From Clostridium yunnanense (lineage in GTDB: Bacteria; Bacillota; Clostridia; Clostridiales; Clostridiaceae), in the NCBI RefSeq assembly GCF_016595795.1, contig NZ_JAENHN010000046.1, positions 140,521 through 204,520 of the forward strand: a stretch of DNA of 64,000 bases, read 5' to 3'. Each line of letters opens with the position of its first letter. Position 1 is the stretch's first letter. Shown here in pieces: positions 36,401 to 44,250 of this stretch. The notes beneath the pieces were generated by a model. That model ran no database searches. It was not told where the DNA came from and was given only the letters and a program-made list of their open reading frames with translations. A program made the position numbers and the translations under genes.

Positions 36401-38452
36401 ATGAAGAAATTATTAACTGAAGAATTTTTAAATCAATATGCAGAGATTAATACATTAGCTCCATTAGGAAGTTTTGTTTATTATAGAACTTATTCAAGAT
36501 GGCTAGCAAAAGAAGGTAGACGAGAAACATGGCTTGAAACTGTTGAAAGAGCTGTTGAATATAATTGCAGTTTAGCTCCTGATACTTCAAAGGAAGAAGC
36601 TGAAGAATTATTCGATTTAGTATTTAACCTAAAAGGATTTCTAAGCGGACGCACCTTTTGGATTGGTGGAACTTCAGCTGTAAATGATCATGCTCTTGCA
36701 AATTTTAATTGCAGCCTTGTCATATTGGATGGTTTTGATAAACTTGGTGAACTATTTTATGCATTAATGGTTGGAACAGGCGTAGGATTTAGAGTTCTTG
36801 AAGAGGATGTTAAATATCTTCCTAAAATAAGACTTGTTGAAGTTATAAATAAGGAGTATGAACCAAAAAGTAAGAATAATAGATTAGAATCGACAGCTCT
36901 AGATTTCTCTAATGGAAATACTAAAGCAACTATACATGTAGGGGACTCTAAAGAGGGATGGGCTCAAGCACTAAAAATGTATTTTGATATAATTACCCGA
37001 AAAGAATATAAGCATATTGTAACAATTGAAATAGATTATGATAGTGTAAGACCTAGAGGAGAAAGATTGATACGTTTCGGAGGAACTGCTTCTGGACACG
37101 ATAGCTTAAAAAATATGTTTGTCAAATTTCATAAGGTAGTTAACAATAGAATTGGAAATGATGCTAGTGAAGGCAAGGTACACGCTATTGATATGCTAGA
37201 TTTTGCAAACATTATCGCTGAAAATGTAGTTGTAGGCGGAGTTAGAAGATCTGCTGAAATCGGCTTAATAGATGCCAATGATTCTGAAACAATTAAGGCT
37301 AAGAATGGGTTATATACTCAAGATTCAAATGGTAATTGGGTTGTAAATGAAGATATTATACATAGAGCATTATCCAATAATACCATAATCCACTTTCAAA
37401 AACCTTCTAAAGACTTTTGGAAATGGCAGTTTCAGCAAATGAGGTTTAGTGGTGAACCAGCAAGTTATAATGGAGCTGAAGCTTTAAGACGTAACCCTAA
37501 TTTTAAAGGAACTAATCCTTGCGGTGAGGTGCTACTAGACGACCGTCAAACTTGTAATTTGGTTACTACAAATATTATGGCTCATGTGAAGGATGGAATA
37601 CTTGATATAGATGGATTATTGAGAACTCATTTATTATTAACCAGGGCATCCTATAGACTTACACTTGTAGAACTGGAACTCCCTGAATGGGATTATAAAT
37701 TAAAGAGAGATAGACTTCTAGGAGTAAGTATCACTGGGTATCAAGATGCTATTAATGCAGTAGGTATGAGTACATCCGATCAAGTTGATTTATTAAAGAA
37801 ATTAAGATTTACTGCCAGAAAAGCTGCCGATGAATTAGCAGACTCTTTAGGGTTAAATAGATCACTACTTGTTACAACCTTAAAACCTGAAGGTACTTTA
37901 TCACTGCTTCCTACAGTCTCTAGCGGACTTCATTTTTCTCACTCTCCATATTATGTGAGAAGAATAAGGATAAATGCTGAAGATGCATTAGTTAAGGTAT
38001 GTCAAGATCTAGGATATCCTGTACATCCTGAAAATGGTTCTACAATGGATAACGCCCGAACTTTAGTTATTGAATTCCCTGTTGAGGCCCCTAAAGGCAA
38101 AACCAAATATGATGTTTCAGCAATAGAGCAGCTTGAAATATATAAAATGTTTATGGACAATTACGTAGATCACAATGCAAGTATTACAGTAAGCGTAAGA
38201 GAACATGAGTGGGATTTAGTTGAAGACTGGGTTTATGAAAACTGGAATTCTATAGTTGGTATCTCCTTCTTATCCTTAGATGATAGCTACTATCCTCTTT
38301 TACCCTATGAAGCAATAACAAAAAAGGAATATGAAACTAGATTATCAAGCATGAAACCTTTTGATGCTAAACTATTAATGAAATATGAGCATGGTGATGA
38401 ACATGATATAGATGATAGTGACTGCACTGCAGGCGTGTGTCCTATAAAGTAA
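36401..38452 (+). CDS. nrdJ: Adenosylcobalamin-dependent (class II) ribonucleoside-triphosphate reductase
   Basis: 683 aa from the ATG at 36401 with AGGAGG; the open frame continues upstream to 36230 but crosses the promoter. It reduces ribonucleotides to deoxyribonucleotides using coenzyme B12, independent of oxygen. Visible elements: 'NFNCSLVILDGF' (N-terminal redox Cys), 'VVGGVRRSAEIGL', 'GTNPCGEVLLDDRQTCNLV' with the 'NPCGE' active-site cysteine region, 'TTLKPEGTLSLLPTVSSGLH', and the C-terminal shuttle pair 'CTAGVCPIK'. Monomeric class II length. Controlled by tandem NrdR boxes; ends with a good terminator. Confidence 0.94.
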   Translation: MKKLLTEEFLNQYAEINTLAPLGSFVYYRTYSRWLAKEGRRETWLETVERAVEYNCSLAPDTSKEEAEELFDLVFNLKGFLSGRTFWIGGTSAVNDHALANFNCSLVILDGFDKLGELFYALMVGTGVGFRVLEEDVKYLPKIRLVEVINKEYEPKSKNNRLESTALDFSNGNTKATIHVGDSKEGWAQALKMYFDIITRKEYKHIVTIEIDYDSVRPRGERLIRFGGTASGHDSLKNMFVKFHKVVNNRIGNDASEGKVHAIDMLDFANIIAENVVVGGVRRSAEIGLIDANDSETIKAKNGLYTQDSNGNWVVNEDIIHRALSNNTIIHFQKPSKDFWKWQFQQMRFSGEPASYNGAEALRRNPNFKGTNPCGEVLLDDRQTCNLVTTNIMAHVKDGILDIDGLLRTHLLLTRASYRLTLVELELPEWDYKLKRDRLLGVSITGYQDAINAVGMSTSDQVDLLKKLRFTARKAADELADSLGLNRSLLVTTLKPEGTLSLLPTVSSGLHFSHSPYYVRRIRINAEDALVKVCQDLGYPVHPENGSTMDNARTLVIEFPVEAPKGKTKYDVSAIEQLEIYKMFMDNYVDHNASITVSVREHEWDLVEDWVYENWNSIVGISFLSLDDSYYPLLPYEAITKKEYETRLSSMKPFDAKLLMKYEHGDEHDIDDSDCTAGVCPIK

Positions 38453-38460
38453 TAATATTT

Positions 38461-38493
38461 AGAGAGAGAACTTAAGTTTTCTCTCTTTTTTTA
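38461..38493 (+). terminator. Terminator of nrdJ
   Basis: GAGAGAGAACTTAAGTTTTC forms an A/G-rich stem with TTTTCTCTC and runs into TTTTTTT, eight bases after the stop codon. Confidence 0.88.
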
Positions 38494-38953
38494 ACCTCCC
38501 AATAAAGATTTCGATACACTACTAATTTCTATTGGGAATTACTTTAATATAAACTAGTTATCCGTAATCTTGTTTTATAATTTTCTTTACAGTAAAGACT
38601 AATGCTATATTATCATACGGACTTTCCTCCCCCTATCTTTTGAATAATATAACAATATCAGTCTTCAGTTTCTATCTTACCAAAAGTATATTTTGACAAA
38701 TCCAAAAGTGCTTTAAAAACATTAGGTATTTCCGTTATTCCACTGGATATTGTCTAAACCATAAGGAAAATCTACATGGGGATTTTCTATATGCAGATAT
38801 ATACATCATATTTCTGTAAACTATATTAATCCACGCCAATAATAGTTTCATTATTGGCGTGGATTAGTTTAATATTATTCTAAAATCTATAAATATTATT
38901 TAGGTATTACTTTAAATTCTAATTACTTCTTATTTAATATATCCAAAATATAA
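38494..38953. other. Intergenic region, hairpin and possible coding remnant
   Basis: The minus strand at ~38666-38757 reads 'ISSGITEIPNVFKALLDLSK' without a start codon, possibly the tail of a lost gene. The perfect hairpin at 38827-38866 ends the leftward membrane-protein gene. Confidence 0.3.
38827..38866. terminator. Perfect 16-bp hairpin downstream of the 38954 gene
   Basis: TAATCCACGCCAATAA (38827-38842) pairs exactly with TTATTGGCGTGGATTA (38851-38866), loop 8. No long U-run; probably a terminator for the leftward gene. Confidence 0.65.
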
Positions 38954-39463
38954 TTAATGCATATTATCCATGTTATTCATATTATTAAAAATATCTCCAC
39001 CATTACCAAGCATACTTGACGCAAAATAACTTAGTGAACTATGTACAACTACGGCTATAATTAATACTGCAATTGCTAGTATTATTTTGCTTTGTTTATT
39101 TAGCTTGTAGTTATTTTTTATCGTGAAACTTATTAATGAAATAATTATCCCTGTTGGTATAAGATAAGATACATACCTAGGACTTTCTTTAAAGTGAGAA
39201 ATTCCACCGCTTATCATTCCTATACCAATTGCTAAACTTAATGATACTATTATTAATTTAGTTATTTCTACAAAAGATAATTTCTTTTTATTTATCACGA
39301 TTTCATTAAAAATCGTTCCTGAAATAAATAAAATTAATCCAGTTAATAATATTGCAGAATATCTCATAATATTAAAGGGCATTAGCACTATGCCACTTGA
39401 GACTAATCCCATTCCTAAAAAGTATACTATATACACTAAATAGCTAAAAATTAAATTACTCAT
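38954..39463 (-). CDS. Small polytopic membrane protein, no recognised family
   Basis: 169 aa with AGGAG upstream of the ATG. Five hydrophobic helices are visible: 'NLIFSYLVYIVYFLGMGLVS', 'YSAILLTGLILFISGTIFNE', 'FVEITKLIIVSLSLAIGIGM', 'YVSYLIPTGIIISLISFTI' and 'IILAIAVLIIAVVVHSSLSY'. The C-terminus is 'GDIFNNMNNMDNMH', rich in Asn and Met. No catalytic motif. Single gene. Confidence 0.6.
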   Translation of the reverse strand: MSNLIFSYLVYIVYFLGMGLVSSGIVLMPFNIMRYSAILLTGLILFISGTIFNEIVINKKKLSFVEITKLIIVSLSLAIGIGMISGGISHFKESPRYVSYLIPTGIIISLISFTIKNNYKLNKQSKIILAIAVLIIAVVVHSSLSYFASSMLGNGGDIFNNMNNMDNMH

Positions 39464-39828
39464 CCTTTACTCTCCTCTTTTTCTTTAGTATTCTAATAAT
39501 TTGCATCTAACTGATATAAAATTCATACATATGTTAATTATAAAATTGTTTTCATAATTATTATCACTCTTAGTATTTATTTTAATTCTATAATTATAGT
39601 AATTGAATTATATGTAGACTATATGAAGAAGCACAGGTTCTTTTAATTTCGTTATATTATTTATAACTCTTTTAAATTTATTAAAATAAGTTATATTTCA
39701 TAAAAACTTTAATTTTATGCTGATTATAAATTAACCCACCACAATAATGTTTATCATCAAAGTAGCGGGTTAATATTTTAGGCAAATCCTAACTTTATAT
39801 TTTGGTAAGCACGGAGGTAGGCATATAT
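39464..39828. other. Intergenic region downstream of the radical SAM gene
   Basis: No supported ORF. It holds the hairpin at 39730-39774. Confidence 0.35.
39730..39774 (-). terminator. Hairpin downstream of the radical SAM gene
   Basis: ATTAACCC (39730-39737) pairs with GGGTTAAT (39767-39774), plus inner C-G pairs. It lies 55 bases past the stop codon. Confidence 0.55.
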
Positions 39829-41100
39829 TTACTTGTCCCATACAACTTTATTTAAATATGGTTTTACCTGCTTACATCTTTCTTCACATATTTCCTCATT
39901 ATCATAATAGGAACTGCTTACGCCTACACACTTATGCATGCAGAAATACCTTACATTACAATCTTTACACTTAGGTTTATCATCTACTATAGCCCTTTTA
40001 AGCTTTTTATCCATAAACCTTTGATATTTTTCAGATCTAAATATATCATCAAATTCTTTATCTATGATATTTCCAAGCTTAAATTCCTCATTTTCTAAAA
40101 TAACACATGGATATAAATCTCCTGCTTCATTAATCATTATCTTATTAATAGCTGCTTTACAAAAAATCGAACACTTCAAGCTTTCTCTTATATCTTCTAA
40201 GTCATTTTCGTCAATTGGAGTAAAAGCTAAGTGATCTTTTAGTCCAATACTCTCATAGTTTTCTAAGCCTCTTCCGAGAGCACTGAACTCCCTAACCGTT
40301 CCTTTCACATCCAAGTCTTCACATAAACTATAGAAATCATCAATATGGTTATAGTTCTGATATGTACTAACCATACTAAGAATTATGGTATCTTTATTAA
40401 AACCTACCTCTTTAAGATACTCTATTGCATTTATTATCTTATCGTACACTCCTCTTCCTCTTACAAATTCACAGGATTCCTTATCATAGCCATCTAAGCT
40501 TATAGAAACTGCATCTACATATTCTTTCAGCACACTTGCCATAGGTCTATCAATTAGCGTACCGTTAGTTAAAAGATTAACTGTTCCCTTATAATTGTCC
40601 CTTATATACTGAAGCAAAATCTTTATATCTTTTCTGATTAATGGCTCCCCTCCAGTTAACAGCAGACTCTCAATATTAAATTGAAATATCTTGTCCAAAA
40701 TCTCTTTCATCTGCTTAGTACTTAAAATATCTTCATATTCTATACCAGCAGAAGCTGAACAATGAAGACACTTCAAATTACATTTATTAGTTAGTTTAAA
40801 TTCAACTTCTTTAATGTCAGGCTCTCCCTCTATTTCACTAGAGCTCTTAATCATTTTTTCATCTATTAAAACCTGAAAAATTTCAGCTAATTCTTCTCTT
40901 TCTTCCTCATTTTCTAAAGTTCTTATATATGACAAAGGTGACATATTTTTATTAATGCAATAATTTATTCTTTGTAAATTTGAAGCAGAGATTCCTCCCC
41001 AAGTACCGGAATATCCATTGATTATTATCACATCGTCTTCATTTTGTATAAATCTAGCATAATCCGAAAAAACGATATCATTATCTTTTATAGTTACCAT
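39829..41100 (-). CDS. Radical SAM/SPASM peptide maturase
   Basis: About 423 aa from the ATG at 41100 with GAGG upstream; the longer frame to 41184 crosses a terminator hairpin. Residues ~1-85 look like a winged-helix peptide-recognition (RRE/PqqD-like) domain ('FIQNEDDVIIINGYSGTW'). The radical SAM core has CNLKCLHC (C107, C111, C114) for the [4Fe-4S]-SAM cluster and GGEP at 150-153. The C-terminal SPASM region has cysteines at about 310, 314, 332, 378, 381, 387, 391, 405 and 409, enough for two auxiliary clusters. Such enzymes crosslink or epimerise ribosomal peptides. The gene follows a 27-aa peptide ORF and diverges from a peptidase-permease transporter. Confidence 0.9.
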   Translation of the reverse strand: MVTIKDNDIVFSDYARFIQNEDDVIIINGYSGTWGGISASNLQRINYCINKNMSPLSYIRTLENEEEREELAEIFQVLIDEKMIKSSSEIEGEPDIKEVEFKLTNKCNLKCLHCSASAGIEYEDILSTKQMKEILDKIFQFNIESLLLTGGEPLIRKDIKILLQYIRDNYKGTVNLLTNGTLIDRPMASVLKEYVDAVSISLDGYDKESCEFVRGRGVYDKIINAIEYLKEVGFNKDTIILSMVSTYQNYNHIDDFYSLCEDLDVKGTVREFSALGRGLENYESIGLKDHLAFTPIDENDLEDIRESLKCSIFCKAAINKIMINEAGDLYPCVILENEEFKLGNIIDKEFDDIFRSEKYQRFMDKKLKRAIVDDKPKCKDCNVRYFCMHKCVGVSSSYYDNEEICEERCKQVKPYLNKVVWDK

Positions 41101-41137
41101 CAACTTAATCCTCTTTTTTAATAAATTTGTAATAAAC

Positions 41138-41175
41138 AAAAAACACCAAAGTATTTTTGTACTATGGTGTTTTTT
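41138..41175 (-). terminator. Attenuator-like terminator between peptide and maturase genes
   Basis: The arms AAAAAACACCAAAGTA (41138-41153) and TACTATGGTGTTTTTT (41160-41175) pair with one mismatch, and TTTTTT follows on the minus strand. A partial terminator here would keep the small peptide in excess over the enzyme, as in many RiPP operons. Confidence 0.8.
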
Positions 41176-41205
41176 ATGTTTCAAGCTATTGTGTACATCT
41201 CTTTC

Positions 41206-41223
41206 ATACCAACCATATGGTAT
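41206..41223. repeat. Second copy of the ATACCA-N6-TGGTAT motif
   Basis: On the minus strand ATACCA-TATGGT-TGGTAT. In one frame it would encode 'IIPYGWYE', like the peptide's 'IIPDIWYN', but that frame has no start codon. It may be a decayed second core copy or, with 41270-41287, a pair of operators. Confidence 0.5.
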
Positions 41224-41251
41224 TATCCTCGATGCATGTACAACTTTTTTC

Positions 41252-41335
41252 CTACCAACACTTTCCGTTATACCAAATGTCTGGTATTATCTTTGGAGCC
41301 TCTGCCTTTTTCTTCTTACCATATACCTTCATCAT
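41252..41335 (-). CDS. 27-aa candidate precursor peptide for the radical SAM enzyme
   Basis: ATG codons at 41335 and 41332 follow GAGAGGAGAG, a strong ribosome binding site. The frame encodes a Lys-rich N-terminal leader (starts MMKVYGKKKKAEAP) and a C-terminal segment KIIPDIWYNGKCW with W21, Y22, N23, K25, C26 and W27, then TAG. A tiny basic leader with an aromatic, Trp/Tyr-rich tail directly upstream of a radical SAM/SPASM gene fits a RiPP precursor. W-Y-N matches the aromatic-x-Asn pattern modified in three-residue cyclophane peptides; K, C and W are other possible crosslink sites. The promoter and an intervening attenuator support a real cistron. The product is unknown. Confidence 0.72.
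   Translation of the reverse strand: MMKVYGKKKKAEAPKIIPDIWYNGKCW
41270..41287. repeat. First copy of the ATACCA-N6-TGGTAT motif
   Basis: Inside the precursor ORF. On the minus strand ATACCA-GACATT-TGGTAT encodes I-P-D-I-W-Y. It starts 64 bases from the second copy at 41206-41223. Confidence 0.5.
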
Positions 41336-41383
41336 AATCTCTCCTCTCATTTTAAAATATATTCTACGTAAAATATATTTTTT

Positions 41384-41412
41384 ATTATACTTAACAAAAA
41401 TGTAAAATACAA
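41384..41412 (-). promoter_or_regulatory. Promoter of the peptide-radical SAM operon
   Basis: Read on the minus strand: TTGTAT (-35), a 17-base spacer and TATAAT (-10), about 45 bases upstream of the peptide start codon. Confidence 0.68.
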
Positions 41413-41515
41413 GAATAAATTTTAAAACTTTTTATAAACTTTGTTAACTTTATTATTAAATCATCACCCAAAGATACTCTTTATTTTAATTTTAGTAATA
41501 TAACTAAACAAAATA

Positions 41516-41546
41516 TTAGTTACCCATCCTTCCTATTGGTAACTAA
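41516..41546. promoter_or_regulatory. Stem-loop/dyad in the divergent region
   Basis: TTAGTTACC (41516-41524) and GGTAACTAA (41538-41546) are exact inverted repeats with a 13-base loop, midway between the two divergent promoters. Candidate operator controlling both operons; no regulator gene is adjacent. Confidence 0.45.
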
Positions 41547-41705
41547 AGAAAAAGCTTAATAAGCCTTCTACAATTAACAGAAACATAAAACTTTAGTGTA
41601 TTGCAATAACTTAAATAGCTTTTCCATAAATAATTTAATATTTTTATGACTTTAATGATTTTAAACCTAAATAATTATACAATATATAGTTATTCTGTCA
41701 ATTCA

Positions 41706-41734
41706 TTTACAAATTACAAAAACTTCCTTATAAT
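41706..41734 (+). promoter_or_regulatory. Promoter of the peptidase-permease ABC operon
   Basis: TTTACA (41706-41711), 17-base spacer, TATAAT (41729-41734), followed by AGAAAGGAG and the ATG at 41777. Confidence 0.72.
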
Positions 41735-41776
41735 ATTTACCATAAATATTTTTTAACGACAGAAAGGAGTCACTTT

Positions 41777-44233
41777 ATGAGAAAGAACTTTAAAAGTTTG
41801 ATCCCAGCTTTTATCTACACCGCAATCATAGTGTTTTTTATTTATAAAATCACTATTTCAAGCTTTAGTAATCAAGCTTTTAGTAAAGATAATGTGTACA
41901 AAAATATAGAAGAACTGTCTTCAGAGAAATTCAGTGGTAGACAAGCTGGTACAGAGGTCAATAATAAGGCTTTAGAGTATGTTAAGAATTACTTTGAAAC
42001 CATAGGAATTGCACCTGCGGGAGAAAACGGAACCTACTATCAAAGCTTTAACACCATGATGCCTACATATAATTCCAATCCAGTACTTAGTGTATTGGAC
42101 AAGAATACAAATGAAACTACAAGCTTTAAGTATGGTGAGGACTTTGTTGATATACTAAATGGTATTGGTGGAAGCGGAAATATTAGCGGTGACTTATACT
42201 TCTTTGATGGCAGCATAAAAGAGGTGCCTAAAAACATGATTAACGGCACGGTTTTAGTTGCTTTAGGTAAGATCTCTGACGAAGATTTAGAGTACGCAGC
42301 TGATAACCACTGTAAGGCTATGCTGATTTTATCAAACAACATGAATACAAAGGATAGCTTTAACATCCATTCTAAAAATGGCAAGTCCCTGATAATATAT
42401 AAGATTTCAGCAAACACTGCTCAGTTTCTTTTTGATCATGCACAACATAATTTAACTGTTAGTTTAACGCTAGACGTATCATTTAAGAATATAAATACGC
42501 CAAATCTTTTAGGTAAAATAGATGGTAAAAACAAATCTTCAGGATATCTTTTAGTAACGGCTGATATTGACGGAGTTGGTCAAATCGGTAGTAGTACCTT
42601 TGTTCCTGGAAGTCTTCATAATGCTTCTGGTGTAGGTATGCTGATGGAACTTGCAAATACTATGAATAATTCAAAGAACAAGCCTGATAAAACCATTATT
42701 TTTGCTTTGTTTAACAGTCATGAAGAAGGAAATCTTGGTTCCAGATACTACATTGAAAATCCCCTGTATCCTCTTGATAAATCCGAGGTCATTTCTCTTG
42801 ATTCCTTAGGTTCTACTATAGATAACAAGCTTTATTTATCTTCAAAAGGTGCTGCCGGTGAAGCTCTAATGAGTAATTTAGCTTCCTACATACCTAGAGA
42901 TGATTTTAGTGTTATTTTAAAGAAGAATATTCATGGTGGAGATACTGAAGCCTTCCTCAAAAAGGATGTTCCCGCGGTACTTATTTATGGAGATTCTACT
43001 TATGATATTTCTAATTCCCCAAATTCTAATAACTCAACCTTAGGAAGTACTATCCAAAATCAAGGCTTTATCCATTCAACTAATGACAACTTAAGCATCA
43101 TAAATAAAGATAGACTTAATGGTATAGGCAAAATTCTTACAAACTACTTTCAAAGAGAAGTATATAATGATTGGAGCCATGGTGTGCTAAACACTGCGCA
43201 GTATATTACAATTCTAATACTTGCTATCTCCTCCTTAGTGCTCCTTGTGCCAAAAACCCTTTATAAAATCAAGCCTTCAGGAAGAATACTAGGAGCACGG
43301 TTTGAGAGTATTTATCTTTCTAGGATTTTCAATATTATAGACAAGGCTGTAAAAATCTCAATAGGTTTTTTAATAATAATTTTCATAATCCTATTTATTA
43401 TCTTTATACCAACTAGCTTTAATATTGTAGCCTTTAACGAAGGTTATATTTCAAATTATTCTGTTTTTATAATCGTGCAAAATGTTCTTAATTACATAGC
43501 TCATTTCCCTAGTGCAGGCTTTGGTAAGACTTTAAATCATTTTGATGTTTTTCCTGTAATAGCTTTTTCCATAGGCAAAAGCATTTTGCTAATAGTAAGT
43601 TCCTTAATTTTAGCCTTCCTAGTGGGTACCTTAAGCGGCACCTTAACAGGCTTTAACAAAAAGAAAAATGCAGTTTTAGGAGTTCTTAGTACCCTAGCAA
43701 TAATGTCCTTGCCTGATGTACTGATTGCTCTTATATTTCAGCTTATAAGAATATCGATTTATAAAAACAGTAGTCTGTCCTTCCTCTCCATAGAAGGTGA
43801 AAGTCAAAACTTTTTATATGCATTTTTATCGCTTGCAATCATTCCAACAGCCTATATAGCTAGAATTTCTCAAACAGCTGCTAATGAAGAAATGCAAAAG
43901 GACTATATTATAGCTGCAAAGGCTAAAGGTCTTTCTAATGTACAAATAATCAAAAATCATCTTTTAAAATCAGTAAGCATAAAGGTGGTAGAAGCACTAC
44001 CTTCAGTTTTAAATATAATTATCTCCAACCTAATTATCATTGAGTACTTTTTCAACTACCATGGAATCGTATATCAGATTTTCAGCTTCTACAAGGATGG
44101 AGATATAAACGCAACGATAGGGTTAATTATAGGTATGGCACTGGTATACTGCATCCTCTCCATTATAATAAAAACTCTTTCAAAACTTATAAACACTGAA
44201 AAGAGATATAACTCTTTAAGACAATCAATGTGA
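41777..44233 (+). CDS. M28-peptidase-like domain fused to a DppB-type ABC permease
   Basis: 818 aa. One N-terminal helix (~9-27) is followed by an extracellular M28-like domain (~40-455): 'FSGRQAGTEVNNKALEYVKNYFETIGI' in outline, 'GSLHNASGVGMLMELA', 'NSHEEGNLGSRYY', 'SLDSLG' and 'IHSTNDNLS'. Compared with canonical M28 metal ligands (H-D-E-D-H), the first His is Asp263 and the bridging Asp is His281; E316/E317, D342 and H433 are kept. Residues ~470-818 hold a DppB-like permease with six helices and the EAA loop 'DYIIAAKAKGLSNVQIIKNH'. A peptidase fused to an oligopeptide permease is unusual. It overlaps the next gene and is divergent from the radical SAM operon. Confidence 0.85.
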   Translation: MRKNFKSLIPAFIYTAIIVFFIYKITISSFSNQAFSKDNVYKNIEELSSEKFSGRQAGTEVNNKALEYVKNYFETIGIAPAGENGTYYQSFNTMMPTYNSNPVLSVLDKNTNETTSFKYGEDFVDILNGIGGSGNISGDLYFFDGSIKEVPKNMINGTVLVALGKISDEDLEYAADNHCKAMLILSNNMNTKDSFNIHSKNGKSLIIYKISANTAQFLFDHAQHNLTVSLTLDVSFKNINTPNLLGKIDGKNKSSGYLLVTADIDGVGQIGSSTFVPGSLHNASGVGMLMELANTMNNSKNKPDKTIIFALFNSHEEGNLGSRYYIENPLYPLDKSEVISLDSLGSTIDNKLYLSSKGAAGEALMSNLASYIPRDDFSVILKKNIHGGDTEAFLKKDVPAVLIYGDSTYDISNSPNSNNSTLGSTIQNQGFIHSTNDNLSIINKDRLNGIGKILTNYFQREVYNDWSHGVLNTAQYITILILAISSLVLLVPKTLYKIKPSGRILGARFESIYLSRIFNIIDKAVKISIGFLIIIFIILFIIFIPTSFNIVAFNEGYISNYSVFIIVQNVLNYIAHFPSAGFGKTLNHFDVFPVIAFSIGKSILLIVSSLILAFLVGTLSGTLTGFNKKKNAVLGVLSTLAIMSLPDVLIALIFQLIRISIYKNSSLSFLSIEGESQNFLYAFLSLAIIPTAYIARISQTAANEEMQKDYIIAAKAKGLSNVQIIKNHLLKSVSIKVVEALPSVLNIIISNLIIIEYFFNYHGIVYQIFSFYKDGDINATIGLIIGMALVYCILSIIIKTLSKLINTEKRYNSLRQSM

Positions 44234-44250
44234 GCAAAGGGGTGATAAAT

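Noticed and set aside
38666..38757. Short C-terminal-like coding fragment
   Set aside because: No start codon and an in-frame stop just upstream; mentioned only as a possible remnant.
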